Shown here piece by piece: positions 34,355 to 43,951 of a DNA stretch of 64,000 nt. The DNA lies in the NCBI GenBank assembly GCA_964515905.1, contig CAZEWK010000095.1, positions 1-64,000 on the forward strand, written 5' to 3'. The DNA is from GCA-2712985 sp964515905 (GTDB lineage: Bacteria > Pseudomonadota > Alphaproteobacteria > UBA7887). Under the pieces are notes generated by a model that worked only from the letters and a program-made list of their open reading frames with translations, searched no databases and was not told where the DNA came from. Each line of letters opens with the position of its first letter. Positions within the stretch are counted from its first letter, which is position 1. A program made the translations under genes and the position numbers.

Positions 34355-36445
34355 CTATATGTCATTAAAAGTTTTACCTTGCTCAGCGAGACGTTTCAGC
34401 AACGGGGCCGGTTTCCAAATATCTCCAAATTGATCATGGTAGCGACAAATCGATTCGTACACCTTATCTAAACCGACCATATCCGCGTACAGCATAGGAC
34501 CAGATCGGTAACGAGGGAAACCGTATCCATTGGCATAAATTACGTCGATGTCGCTCGCCCGTAAGGCCATTCCTTCTTCTAAAATTTTAGCTCCCTCGTT
34601 TACAAGAGCATATATACATCGTTCTATAATTTCTTGATTGTCGATGGAGCGGCGCTTTATTTGCCGTTCCTCACAGTAACTGATAATCAATTGTTCAATT
34701 TTTGGGTCGGGAATAGGAATTCGACTTCCAGGTTCATAATTATACCATCCTGCATTCGTTTTTTGTCCAAATCGGCCCATTTCACAAATTTGGTCATCAA
34801 TTCCCGCGTCATCCTGAATCGCTGAATTTTCGGTGGCTCGCCGTTTTCTGATACGCCAACCGACGTCTAAGCCAGCTAGATCACCCATAGCGAACGGGCC
34901 CATTGCTAGGCCAAAATCAAAAAGAGCTTTGTCAATATCCTGCGGTAGCGCACCTTCGAGCACCATTTGGTTAGCTTGTTTGCTATAACGGGCAAGCATC
35001 CGGTTGCCAACAAAGCCATCACAAACTCCCACTAATACCGGCACTTTTTTTATCGTTTTTCCTAGTAGCATGACGGTTGCGATTACCTCTTTTTTAGTGC
35101 GTGCACCGCGGACTACTTCCAGGAGTTTCATTACATTTGCCGGACTAAAAAAGTGGGTGCCGATAACCATATCAGGCCTGCTAGTGACCGATGCAATTTC
35201 ATCAACATCCAAAGTGGAAGTATTAGTAGCTAGGATTGCATTTGATTTCATGACGCTATCCAACTTACGGAATACTTCCTTTTTTATATTCATTTCTTCA
35301 AATACGGCTTCAACAACGATATCAGCCTCTGAAATATCATCATATGATAAGGTCGGAGTAATTAACGACATTCGTTGATCCATTTTATCTTGTGACAGTC
35401 GACCTTTTTTCACTGTATTCGCATAATTGTTACGGATAATATCTAGACCTCGATCTAAAGCCTCTTGCGACATTTCTAGAATAGTGACTGGAATCCCAAC
35501 ATTCACGAAATTCATCGTAATGCCACCACCCATTGTTCCAGCACCTAAGACGGCAGCTGTTGAAATGCTTTGAACAGGTGTAGTTTTAGGCACATCGGGG
35601 ATCTTCGAGCACGTTCTTTCCCCAAAAAACAGCTTCATTAATCCCTTAGATTGGTCAGAGTTTAGGCATTCTTGAAACAGTTCTCTCTCGCGTTCGACGC
35701 CTTGTTCAAATGGCAGATCGACAGCAGCTTTCGTAGCCTCAATGATTTTGTAGGGTGCCAAATACCCCCTTGCCCGCTTTGAAATAGACTGCTCAAATTT
35801 TTCGAAAAATCCGGAACTAGGTGGTTCTGCGATTTCATTCCTAATTTTCCTCAGTGGGCGTTCCTCAGTGACGAGTTTTTCTGAAAATACGATGGCTTCC
35901 TCCAAGAGTTCGCCTTCGGCAACGTCGTCAATAATTCCTAACTTAAGAGCATTACTTGCGGTTATGAACTCACCGCTGACCATCAGCGGCAAGGCTTTTT
36001 CTACCCCACAGATCCTGGGTAACCGCTGTGTACCTTGTCCCCCTGGTAAAATACCAATGAGAACTTCTGGGAATCCATATACAGATGTCTTGGTGCCAAC
36101 TCGGTAATGGCAAGCAAGTGCAGTTTCTAAGCCGCCTCCAAGCGCGTTACCGTGAATAGCTGCAAGAATTGGTTTTGTGGACCTTTCGAAGCACCGAATT
36201 ACCTCATCCAGGCTGGGGCTACCTGGAGGTGGTGGTGTTAGAAATTCATTGATATCGGCGCCGGCGATGAACCCTCGCCCAGCACCATGCAACACAAACG
36301 CAGATATCGCAGGATCGTTTATGCCGGTCTCTACACTTTCTATGATTCCCTTTGGAACACCGACGGATAGGGCGTTAACAGGTGGGTTATCAACGGTGAT
36401 TATTCCAATAGAGCCACGTTTTTCAAATTGTACCAAGTTAGCCAT
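34355..36445 (-). CDS. bifunctional enoyl-CoA hydratase/3-hydroxyacyl-CoA dehydrogenase
   Basis: A fusion of about 696 residues resembling FadJ/FadB. The N-terminal crotonase domain has both catalytic Glu, in GGGLETALACHYR and GFPEVLIGILPGG. The NAD-binding domain starts at AVLGAGTMGGGI (about 295) and its catalytic His is in IGTHFFSPA. A C-terminal 3HCDH domain follows (GNRMLARY onward). I start at ATG 36445 (MANLVQF); a form four residues longer is possible. With the thiolase it completes beta-oxidation. The 3-hydroxyisobutyrate dehydrogenase gene lies upstream on the same strand. Confidence 0.95.
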   Translation of the reverse strand: MANLVQFEKRGSIGIITVDNPPVNALSVGVPKGIIESVETGINDPAISAFVLHGAGRGFIAGADINEFLTPPPPGSPSLDEVIRCFERSTKPILAAIHGNALGGGLETALACHYRVGTKTSVYGFPEVLIGILPGGQGTQRLPRICGVEKALPLMVSGEFITASNALKLGIIDDVAEGELLEEAIVFSEKLVTEERPLRKIRNEIAEPPSSGFFEKFEQSISKRARGYLAPYKIIEATKAAVDLPFEQGVERERELFQECLNSDQSKGLMKLFFGERTCSKIPDVPKTTPVQSISTAAVLGAGTMGGGITMNFVNVGIPVTILEMSQEALDRGLDIIRNNYANTVKKGRLSQDKMDQRMSLITPTLSYDDISEADIVVEAVFEEMNIKKEVFRKLDSVMKSNAILATNTSTLDVDEIASVTSRPDMVIGTHFFSPANVMKLLEVVRGARTKKEVIATVMLLGKTIKKVPVLVGVCDGFVGNRMLARYSKQANQMVLEGALPQDIDKALFDFGLAMGPFAMGDLAGLDVGWRIRKRRATENSAIQDDAGIDDQICEMGRFGQKTNAGWYNYEPGSRIPIPDPKIEQLIISYCEERQIKRRSIDNQEIIERCIYALVNEGAKILEEGMALRASDIDVIYANGYGFPRYRSGPMLYADMVGLDKVYESICRYHDQFGDIWKPAPLLKRLAEQGKTFNDI

Positions 36446-36570
36446 CTCGTCTCCCACGGCTTCGTCATTAACCCATTCTCAGTCTGTCTCACTAACCACA
36501 AGTTTTGATTCTGTGCAATGTTCCCTTTCCACTGCCAAGCATGATGGGCCCAATAGCGAGTACATTGTTT

Positions 36571-37443
36571 TTAATCGTACACTTGGATTAAATTCGTTAT
36601 GTCTCGGCTTCCAAGGCCACCATCAATTGCCCGCTCCACCAATTGGTGGGCAGTATTGGACATGGGTAGGTCAGTTGCATTGGCTTTGCCTGCATCCAAA
36701 ATCAATTCTAGATCTTTTCTGGCAGTTGAAAGATGCCCTGTTGTTTCACTACTTCGAATTGCCATGCGTTTGCCGAATACCTCAAGGACTCGGGATGCGG
36801 CAAATCCATCGGCAAAAATATTGGGAATCTGAGAAGAGTCAATTCCACCATTTTCCGCTAATTTGATCATCTCAGCCATTGTCGCGAAGGTATTCATGAT
36901 CATTACTTGGTTGCATAGTTTTGCCATTTGCCCGGCTCCGTGTGTTCCTAAATGGATCACTCTTCTCGCAAGAAGTGAAAGCACAGGGCGGACCAGTTGG
37001 ACAGCGTTTGCATCACCACCCGCAAAAACAGTTAGTGTACCTTCTGTGGCGCCGAGCACGCCTCCTGTCACTGGGGCATCTATGTAACCAACGCCATGTA
37101 TGCTATGAAGGCGTTCGCCAAAAGCCTTTGCAGCTGTTGGGCCTATCGTAGAATGATCAACAATAATTTTTCCGGACGCATTGGATGCGAGGCTGTCTTT
37201 CCCAAACAAGGTCTCTTCCACTGCTGATGCATCTGTCAAACATAGAAAAATTATGTCACTGACTTTTGCAAGTTGTGCGCGGGTGTCTGCAAGTTGTGCT
37301 CCGGCTGTCAGTGCGCTAGATGTTTTTTCTTCTGTTCGATTCCAAACCGATACATTAAATTTTCCTGAGCATAACCGCAATGTCATGGGGAGTCCCATCA
37401 GACCAAGGCCGACAAATCCAACTGCTGTATTTTGTTTTACCAT
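36571..37443 (-). CDS. 3-hydroxyisobutyrate dehydrogenase family protein
   Basis: A beta-hydroxyacid dehydrogenase of about 290 residues. It has VGFVGLGLMGLPM (NAD binding), DAPVTGGVLGATEGTLTVFAGG (substrate motif, about 120) and Lys in GAGQMAKLCNQVM (catalytic, about 170). The family acts on 3-hydroxyisobutyrate (valine catabolism), tartronate semialdehyde and related acids. ATG 37443 is preferred to an upstream one. Its place next to beta-oxidation genes suggests acyl or branched-chain acid metabolism. A second family member lies at 41776-42654. Confidence 0.9.
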   Translation of the reverse strand: MVKQNTAVGFVGLGLMGLPMTLRLCSGKFNVSVWNRTEEKTSSALTAGAQLADTRAQLAKVSDIIFLCLTDASAVEETLFGKDSLASNASGKIIVDHSTIGPTAAKAFGERLHSIHGVGYIDAPVTGGVLGATEGTLTVFAGGDANAVQLVRPVLSLLARRVIHLGTHGAGQMAKLCNQVMIMNTFATMAEMIKLAENGGIDSSQIPNIFADGFAASRVLEVFGKRMAIRSSETTGHLSTARKDLELILDAGKANATDLPMSNTAHQLVERAIDGGLGSRDITNLIQVYD

Positions 37444-37499
37444 TAGCTGAAGCAACTTTCATATTTATTGGACCTATTACGACGTGGCTTGTTGCATAT

Positions 37500-39209
37500 T
37501 TAGCTCAAAGAATTGTTGCTCATTTGAGATTTGCTCCAGCTGTCTCTCAGGCTCAGGGTTTGGTTAAAAATTGGGCGGTTGTGCACAGTATCTTTATCTA
37601 TACAAAAATAACCAGTTCTCTCGAATTGCACGGCAGAGCCCAAACTCTGATCTATCAGGCAAGGTTCCATTTTGCAGTTTTCCAGAATCTCTAATGAGTT
37701 CGGGCTTAGTTCTGTCGCAAGATCATCTCCGATGGAGGGTTCGCCAGTTTTAAAAAGATGATCGTAAATCCGTACTTCTGCGTCGATGGCGTGAGAAGCG
37801 GAAACCCAGTGGAGCGTTCCTTTTACCTTCCTTCCATCGGGTGCATTCCCACCTTTGGTTTCGGGATCATAGGTGCACCGAAGTTCAACGATTTCGCCCT
37901 TATTATTTTGGATTACTTCAGTGCAGGTTATAAAATAGGCATACCGTAACCGAACTTCGCGTCCCGGTGCCAGCCTGAAAAATTTTTTTGGTGGATCTAG
38001 GAGAAAATCTCCATGTTCTATATAGAGTTCACGAGAAAAGGGTATCTGCCTATTTCCTGCTGTAGTGTCGTTGGGATTGTTTGCAGCCGACAACATCTCA
38101 GTTAGTTCCTCAGGGTAGTTCTCAATCACTACCTTTAACGGTCGGAGGACGGCCATTCTGCGGCTCGCATTCCTATTCAGGAAATCTCGGACGCAATGTT
38201 CAAGCATGGCAACATCAACTACGGAATCCCTTTTAGCAACTCCGATTCGGGCAATAAAATCTCTAATAGCTTCTGGTGGGAATCCGCGTCGTCGGAGACC
38301 GGCAAGCGTCGGCATTCGGGGGTCATCCCATCCAGACACATGGTTGTCACGCACTAACTGTGTAAGGACGCGTTTTGATAAAATCGTGTGTGATAGATTC
38401 AGACGCGCAAACTCGTATTGGCGCGGGCGCGAGGGGACGGGAAGATTATCGATAAACCAATTATAAAGTGGTCGATGATCTTCGAATTCAAGGGTGCAGA
38501 TAGAGTGTGAAATCCCTTCAATAGAATCAGATTGACCGTGCGCAAAGTCATACGTCGGATAAACGCACCAAGCATCTTTGGTTCGTGGATGTTTTGCTGA
38601 GATAATTCTGTAGATGACTGGATCTCGCAAATTTATATTTCCAGAAGCCATGTCGATTTTTGCTCGCAGGACACAGTGACCTTCAGTAAATTCACCTTTA
38701 CGCATACGCGAAAACAGGTCCAGGTTTTGTTCCACTGATCGATCCCGATAAGGGCTATTCCGTCCCGGTTCCGTTAAGGTGCCTCGATAAACGCGTATAT
38801 CATCTGCATTTAAGTCATCTACATAGGCTTTTTGTTCTTGAATCAAATGAACGGCCCAATTGTAAAACGTCTCAAAATAATCGGAAGCGTAGTAAATATC
38901 TTCATCCCACTCGAATCCCAACCACTGAATATCCTCGATTATTGCATCTATGTATTCTTGCTCCTCTCTAGTTGGATTGGTGTCGTCAAGGCGCAAGTGA
39001 CATCGACCATTGAAATCCTTGGCGATTCCAAAGTTGAGGCATATTGACTTCGCGTGCCCAATATGGAGGTAGCCGTTTGGCTCTGGGGGAAAACGAGTCA
39101 CAATTTTTTTGCAACGACCCGTATCTATGTCACTTGCTATAATCTCGCGAATGAAATTTTGGTTCTCAGAAGTTGAAGTGGTCTCAGTCACAATTATATT
39201 CCCAAGCAT
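37500..39209 (-). CDS. glnS: glutaminyl-tRNA synthetase
   Basis: A 569-residue class I synthetase of the GlnRS/GluRS family. It opens with TRFPPEPNGYLHIGHAKSI, where PEPNGYLHIGHA is specific for GlnRS (GluRS has APSPTG). The KMSKS-like motif is HTILSKRVL. Two beta-barrel anticodon-binding domains occupy about 345-555. It charges tRNA-Gln directly. Many Alphaproteobacteria instead use GatCAB amidation, so a GlnRS here is notable. It lies between unrelated catabolic genes, 56 bases upstream of the hydroxyisobutyrate dehydrogenase gene on the same strand. Confidence 0.95.
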   Translation of the reverse strand: MLGNIIVTETTSTSENQNFIREIIASDIDTGRCKKIVTRFPPEPNGYLHIGHAKSICLNFGIAKDFNGRCHLRLDDTNPTREEQEYIDAIIEDIQWLGFEWDEDIYYASDYFETFYNWAVHLIQEQKAYVDDLNADDIRVYRGTLTEPGRNSPYRDRSVEQNLDLFSRMRKGEFTEGHCVLRAKIDMASGNINLRDPVIYRIISAKHPRTKDAWCVYPTYDFAHGQSDSIEGISHSICTLEFEDHRPLYNWFIDNLPVPSRPRQYEFARLNLSHTILSKRVLTQLVRDNHVSGWDDPRMPTLAGLRRRGFPPEAIRDFIARIGVAKRDSVVDVAMLEHCVRDFLNRNASRRMAVLRPLKVVIENYPEELTEMLSAANNPNDTTAGNRQIPFSRELYIEHGDFLLDPPKKFFRLAPGREVRLRYAYFITCTEVIQNNKGEIVELRCTYDPETKGGNAPDGRKVKGTLHWVSASHAIDAEVRIYDHLFKTGEPSIGDDLATELSPNSLEILENCKMEPCLIDQSLGSAVQFERTGYFCIDKDTVHNRPIFNQTLSLRDSWSKSQMSNNSLS

Positions 39210-39382
39210 TACTTATCCAAATTCTACTCTCCAACGAAAAAAAGCGTTTGGCAATTCAAAGGCTGCGGTAAATAATAGGATGTTCGTTGTCAATTTTACG
39301 AATCTCGGTTTGGTCCATCATAGCGGAATAACACATATGTTGGTTTGTCCAAACATATAAAGCTTAACGAAGGATATTAAAA

Positions 39383-40597
39383 TTGATTAATAGGCGTAAG
39401 TTATTGGGATTGAGCGCAGGGTTTGGTGCTATCCTTGGGGTTGGTAGAGCGGTACCAGCAGTTGCTCGAGTGCAATCTTCAACCCCCGTTACTTCGATTC
39501 AATCATATAAAACGTTGGGTCGTACAGGTTTGAAAATTTCCGATATATCCTTCGGTTCAAGCCAATCCGCCGATCCGGATCTTGTGCGTCATGCGCTTGA
39601 CCGTGGTGTCACTTACTTTGATACGGCCGAAAGGTATCGGTTCGGTGCCTCTGAAACGGCGTTGGGAAAAGGACTTTCCGGTGTTCGCGATCAGGTCATT
39701 TTAGCATCTAAAACAAAGGCTTCATCTACCGCTAACCGACAGGAAATCATGCAGGCGCTCGAGGGAAGCCTGCGCCGTCTACAAACTGATTATCTAGATA
39801 TTTATTTTAATCATGCTGTGAACCATGTTTCTAGAATGCAAAATGAGGAATGGTGGGAATTTACCGAACTTGCAAAGAAGCAAGGAAAGATCCGGTTTCG
39901 TGGCATGTCGGGTCATGGAAGCCGTTTAGTGCCTTGTCTTGATTATTCGCTAGACCACGATTTGGTTGATGTCGTCTTGGTGGCGTACAATTTTGGCCAG
40001 GACCCTAATTTTTTAAGCAAATTAAAACAAACGCTCCATTTTACCGATGTCCAGCCGGGTCTTCCTCGAATGTTGGCCAAAGCAAAGGATAAAAACGTTG
40101 GTGTTATTGCAATGAAGACGTTGATGGGCGCGCGCCGCAACGATGTTCGACCATTTGAAAAAGAAGGGGGTACATTCTCCCAGGCGGCGTTTCGATGGGT
40201 TTTGGCAAACCCTTACGTAGATGCTTTGATTGTGTCTATGACCAACGAAGAGGAGATTGATGAATACGTTGGGGGTTCGGGTGACGTAGATATGTCTGAC
40301 GGAGATTTTGGATTATTAGAGAAATACGTGTCGCTGAATGGCCATAGGTATTGTCGTCACGGCTGCGATTCGTGTGTTGATGCATGTCCTAATGGAGTGG
40401 AAATAGCTGAAGTTTTGCGAACTAGAATGTATGATTTAGATTACAAAAATCCCGAATTCGCAAAATCTGAATACGGGGCGCTTGAAAATGGAGCCGAGGC
40501 GTGTCTCCATTGTGTAAATCAGATGTGCCAAACTGCTTGTCCCGTCGGTATTCCTATTGCGACGTCGACTACTGAGACGGCCCAACGTTTAAGCTAA
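39383..40597 (+). CDS. Tat-exported aldo/keto reductase with two 4Fe-4S sites
   Basis: A 404-residue protein. The N-terminus NRRKLLGLSAGFGAILG is a twin-arginine signal, probably cut after AVA. The AKR barrel follows, with Asp80 and Tyr85 in YFDTAERY, Lys110 in ASKTK and His in YFNHAVNH, the four family residues. The C-terminal 90 residues hold two four-Cys sets, CRHGCDSCVDACP and CLHCVNQMCQTACP, for two 4Fe-4S clusters. Export by Tat fits a folded cofactor-bearing protein. The start is TTG 39383. A short membrane protein follows by 44 bases and may be its electron partner or anchor; this is speculation. Substrate unknown. Confidence 0.85.
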   Translation: MINRRKLLGLSAGFGAILGVGRAVPAVARVQSSTPVTSIQSYKTLGRTGLKISDISFGSSQSADPDLVRHALDRGVTYFDTAERYRFGASETALGKGLSGVRDQVILASKTKASSTANRQEIMQALEGSLRRLQTDYLDIYFNHAVNHVSRMQNEEWWEFTELAKKQGKIRFRGMSGHGSRLVPCLDYSLDHDLVDVVLVAYNFGQDPNFLSKLKQTLHFTDVQPGLPRMLAKAKDKNVGVIAMKTLMGARRNDVRPFEKEGGTFSQAAFRWVLANPYVDALIVSMTNEEEIDEYVGGSGDVDMSDGDFGLLEKYVSLNGHRYCRHGCDSCVDACPNGVEIAEVLRTRMYDLDYKNPEFAKSEYGALENGAEACLHCVNQMCQTACPVGIPIATSTTETAQRLS

Positions 40598-40641
40598 CTT
40601 GTACAGTCACGGGAACTTTCACAAAAAATTGGAGAAATGGA

Positions 40642-41019
40642 ATGGTCATCTTTTTTGCCCATTTTTTATTCTTGCTGTCTGCATGGACGTTGGTGATAAA
40701 GTTTGGTGTTCCGATTGTTTTTAGTTGGTGGGAAGGATTATCGCTAGGGACCTACATCATGTGGGATTTCTGGTGGGTAATTCATCTGTGGTTAGGATGG
40801 ACATTACTGCATTGGAAACGGTATACAATCCGGCTGACACTTTTTGTGTCAACCGTGGAAATAGGAATAATTTTATATAAATTCATCTTTTTTTTCGAAG
40901 ATCCGAACTGGACTATTTGGAACATGAATTGGTTTGTGAATAAACTATTCGTATTAACTTGCTTCTGTTTAATGCTTGGATATTTTCTGAAAAAATATCG
41001 TACGCTCTCCTCTCGTTAG
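40642..41019 (+). CDS. four-helix, Trp/Phe-rich membrane protein
   Basis: A 125-residue protein that is almost entirely membrane: about four helices (near residues 2-20, 33-52, 61-82 and 98-117) with exceptionally many Trp and Phe, plus four or so His/Arg at helix ends. I do not recognise the family. GGAGAAATGGA precedes ATG. It lies 44 bases after the Tat aldo/keto reductase and may be co-expressed as a membrane partner. A haem-binding role is not supported by clear His pairs. Its last four bases overlap the convergent glutaredoxin-DinB gene. Confidence 0.65.
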   Translation: MVIFFAHFLFLLSAWTLVIKFGVPIVFSWWEGLSLGTYIMWDFWWVIHLWLGWTLLHWKRYTIRLTLFVSTVEIGIILYKFIFFFEDPNWTIWNMNWFVNKLFVLTCFCLMLGYFLKKYRTLSSR

Positions 41020-41774
41020 CTATCCCAAACGTCTGTGGGTAGAGGTAAGCCAGATAGGGAGGCGGGGCTTAGGGGCTGCTTTGGATCAATCCCGAGTTTT
41101 TCCAGGACCATCATCAATTGACGAGTATGTTGGGCGCTATGCCATGTAGTTCTTTCCATTACTGTGTGCAATGACTGTATTCCGAAATAAGTCGATATCG
41201 TTTCCATTCCTGTCAAGTTTGATTGATTAGCCCACCAATACCGAAAATCTTCGGCTATTTTTCCGCCATGTGACGCAAGATCGTGAGTCGTGCTGAGGTC
41301 GCCCCTAGGAGAATCATTTAGTGCCTTGTCCTCCAATTTGGAGCCCGATGTGGCATGGATAAAACACTCCACGATGCGGAAAATATGATAGCTAAGCTCT
41401 CGCACCGTTCTTTTTCGACCCGGCAAATTCATATTAAGAGACTCTGTAGGTAGCTGGAGAATATATCCCTGGGCAGCCGCCAATACCGCATCAAGTTTTG
41501 CAGCCAATTCGTCCATAGGCAACGGATCCGAGATTTGGGCTTTAATTTTCAGGAAATCGGCCATTTCAGCGAGGACCTGTGCATACAAAAAGCGGTTCCC
41601 ATGACGCAATACTGGGACACTCTTCATTCCATGTTTGGCGAGCTCTTTAAAACCCGACACGTCGTCAGCAATGTTAACAGATTTGAATTTAACACAGTTT
41701 TGTTTCAGAAATTCCTTTGCGCGCAAGCAACTGGTGCAGCCGGGTTGCCAATATAGAGTAACGGGTAATTGCAT
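41016..41774 (-). CDS. glutaredoxin-DinB fusion protein
   Basis: A 252-residue two-domain protein. Residues 1-78 form a glutaredoxin-like domain with active site C-T-S-C in WQPGCTSCLRA and cis-Pro in SVPVLRHG. Residues 85-235 form a DinB-type four-helix bundle with putative metal His in SYHIFRIVE and WHSAQHTRQ. DinB-like proteins are metal-dependent thiol-transferases in several families, so the fusion could combine thiol reduction with thiol transfer. It lies one base before the second hydroxyisobutyrate-type dehydrogenase on the same strand, so both are likely one transcript. The substrate is unknown. Confidence 0.8.
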   Translation of the reverse strand: MQLPVTLYWQPGCTSCLRAKEFLKQNCVKFKSVNIADDVSGFKELAKHGMKSVPVLRHGNRFLYAQVLAEMADFLKIKAQISDPLPMDELAAKLDAVLAAAQGYILQLPTESLNMNLPGRKRTVRELSYHIFRIVECFIHATSGSKLEDKALNDSPRGDLSTTHDLASHGGKIAEDFRYWWANQSNLTGMETISTYFGIQSLHTVMERTTWHSAQHTRQLMMVLEKLGIDPKQPLSPASLSGLPLPTDVWDS

Positions 41775-41775
41775 A

Positions 41776-42654
41776 TTATTTCCTATGATCCTGTTCCTTT
41801 ATATAGGTGTAAATTTCTGTGAAATCAGAACCAGGCATTTCCTGAGACATTTTTGTGAGTATTTTACTGACGGTTTCTGCGACAGCATGCTGAGTAGTAC
41901 TTTTTTTAACTTCGTTTAGGTATAGGCCCACGTCCTTATTCAAAAGATCTATCGTGAATCCCGCGTCAAACTTGCCGGTCAAAATGCGACGGGGAAATTT
42001 GTCGCTAGTGGCAGTATTCTGGCCACTGGAAACATTAAATACTTCAATCATTGTTTTTGGGCTTAGACCAAGTGATTCTCCAAATGCGACTGCTTCGCTA
42101 GTCGCAGTCATTGCTGTTGCTGATAAGAAATTATTCAGTAATTTCATTGCCTGACCCTGTCCTGGTACTGCCCCAATATAGAAAAGATTTTTCGCGAAAG
42201 ACGAGAGGACCGGACTAAGTTCATTAAATATACCTTCATTTCCAGAGGCCATTAGCGCAAGTGTTCCTTGTCCCGCTCCAAGTGTGCCGCCACTTACCGG
42301 TGCATCTAGGAAACCTATGTCCACCTCCGCTAATATATGATGGCTAGAGCGAGCGGCCTCAATCCCAATTGTTGAATGGTCTACTACAGCGCGAACGGCA
42401 GGATTCTTGGTAGATGAAATTGCTGTGACCACTTGCGTTACAGCGGTTTTATCAGGAAGAGAGAGAAGTATAAATTCACAATTGTGCGTTAAAACACCTA
42501 TATCGGAAGCCACCTTACTGCCTTTCGGTGCTCGTTCTTTGGTCCCGGCAACGTCATACACAGTTACAGAGTATCCGTTAGAGAGAAGGTTGTGCGTCAT
42601 GGGCACGCCCATGTTGCCTAGGCCTATAAATCCAATCTCAGTTTCTTTCATCAT
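41776..42654 (-). CDS. 3-hydroxyisobutyrate dehydrogenase-type oxidoreductase
   Basis: A 292-residue member of the beta-hydroxyacid dehydrogenase family. It has IGFIGLGNMGVPM, DAPVSGGTLGAGQGTLALMASG and catalytic Lys in GQAMKLLNNFL (about 170). The cofactor loop after the second strand reads VYDVAG, where the Asp favours NAD. Similar to the protein at 36571-37443 but clearly diverged. It is followed by the glutaredoxin-DinB gene and divergent from isovaleryl-CoA dehydrogenase, so it may act in branched-chain amino acid breakdown. Confidence 0.9.
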   Translation of the reverse strand: MMKETEIGFIGLGNMGVPMTHNLLSNGYSVTVYDVAGTKERAPKGSKVASDIGVLTHNCEFILLSLPDKTAVTQVVTAISSTKNPAVRAVVDHSTIGIEAARSSHHILAEVDIGFLDAPVSGGTLGAGQGTLALMASGNEGIFNELSPVLSSFAKNLFYIGAVPGQGQAMKLLNNFLSATAMTATSEAVAFGESLGLSPKTMIEVFNVSSGQNTATSDKFPRRILTGKFDAGFTIDLLNKDVGLYLNEVKKSTTQHAVAETVSKILTKMSQEMPGSDFTEIYTYIKEQDHRK

Positions 42655-42732
42655 GTTATCCCAAAACGATTTTTAAGCTGACACTAAACCTGTATGGTAG
42701 TTTTTTCGTCACCATTCAATATTGAGGTTTTC

Positions 42733-43908
42733 ATGCTTGCTAATCAACTTCCTCAGTTTGCATTCGATCTTGATGAAAGCACAGAGATGCTCCGCGATAC
42801 AGTGGCAAATTTCACAGCCGATGAGATTTCCCCTCGCGCTACTGAGATTGACGCAAGCAACATGTTTCCGCCCGATTTATGGCAGAAATTTGGGGAGTTG
42901 GGCTTGTTGGGTCTAACTGTCGAGGAGGAGTTCGGTGGTTCAGGCATGGGCTATCTAGACCATCTAGTAGCCCTTGAGGAAATTAGTCGTGGGTCCGCCG
43001 CTGTAGGTCTTTCTTATGGAGCTCACTCCAATCTATGTGTAAACCAAATTCGTCGTTATGCCACTGGCGAACAGAAAAGACGATACTTGCCTAAACTTAT
43101 ATCTGGTGAGCATGTGGGGGCCTTGGCCATGAGTGAGCCTGAATCAGGTTCGGACGTTATATCCATGCGCCTTCGAGCAGAAAGAACTGACGATGGGTAT
43201 ATCCTAAATGGATCTAAAATGTGGATCACGAATGGCCCCACTGCAGATATAATAGTTGTGTACGCCAAAACTGATTCGAATGCAGGTTCGAAGGGAATAT
43301 CGGCGTTCATAATTGAACGTGGTTTCAAGGGTTTTTCGTCCGGCCATAAGCTCGATAAACTCGGCATGCGAGGTTCTGATACGGGGGAGTTGATATTCGA
43401 AAATTGTCATGTGCCCGAAGCCAATTTGTTGGGAGAGGAAGGGGCGGGTGCACATGTTTTAATGAGTGGTTTGGACTATGAGCGTGCGGTGCTCGCGGGG
43501 GGTCCTATTGGAATTATGCGAGCGTGTATGGACGTAGTGATACCATATGTCCATCAACGGACCCAATTTGGTCAACCGATTGGAACATTTCAACTAATGC
43601 AAGGAAAACTTGCTGATATGTACACAAATTTATGTGCCAGTCAGGCTTATAGTTACTCAGTAGCTAAGGCGTTGGATAAGGGACAGGCGACACGGAAAGA
43701 TGCGGCGGGGGTAATACTTTTTACAGCTGAAAAAGCGACTTGGATGGCGCTTGAGGCCATTCAGTGCCTGGGTGGGAATGGCTATATTAACGATTATTCG
43801 ACCGGTCGGCTCCTGAGGGACGCCAAGCTTTATGAAATAGGCGCTGGCACACAGGAAATACGGCGTTGGCTAATTGGACGGGAACTGTTTGAACAAACCG
43901 GTGGTTGA
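42733..43908 (+). CDS. ivd: isovaleryl-CoA dehydrogenase
   Basis: A 391-residue acyl-CoA dehydrogenase. The catalytic Glu lies in SGLDYERAVLAGGP (about 245-258), the position used by isovaleryl-CoA dehydrogenase; most other ACADs use a Glu near the C-terminus. LAMSEPESGSDVISM, KMWITNGP and CLGGNGYINDY are also typical. It oxidises isovaleryl-CoA to 3-methylcrotonyl-CoA in leucine breakdown, which the carboxylase genes downstream then use. I start at ATG 42733 as in known IVDs; a longer form adds 13 residues with no homology. Confidence 0.92.
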   Translation: MLANQLPQFAFDLDESTEMLRDTVANFTADEISPRATEIDASNMFPPDLWQKFGELGLLGLTVEEEFGGSGMGYLDHLVALEEISRGSAAVGLSYGAHSNLCVNQIRRYATGEQKRRYLPKLISGEHVGALAMSEPESGSDVISMRLRAERTDDGYILNGSKMWITNGPTADIIVVYAKTDSNAGSKGISAFIIERGFKGFSSGHKLDKLGMRGSDTGELIFENCHVPEANLLGEEGAGAHVLMSGLDYERAVLAGGPIGIMRACMDVVIPYVHQRTQFGQPIGTFQLMQGKLADMYTNLCASQAYSYSVAKALDKGQATRKDAAGVILFTAEKATWMALEAIQCLGGNGYINDYSTGRLLRDAKLYEIGAGTQEIRRWLIGRELFEQTGG

Positions 43909-43951
43909 TAGAGCATTATGATTTGTCTAATTGAATAGTAGGAAAAATAGC

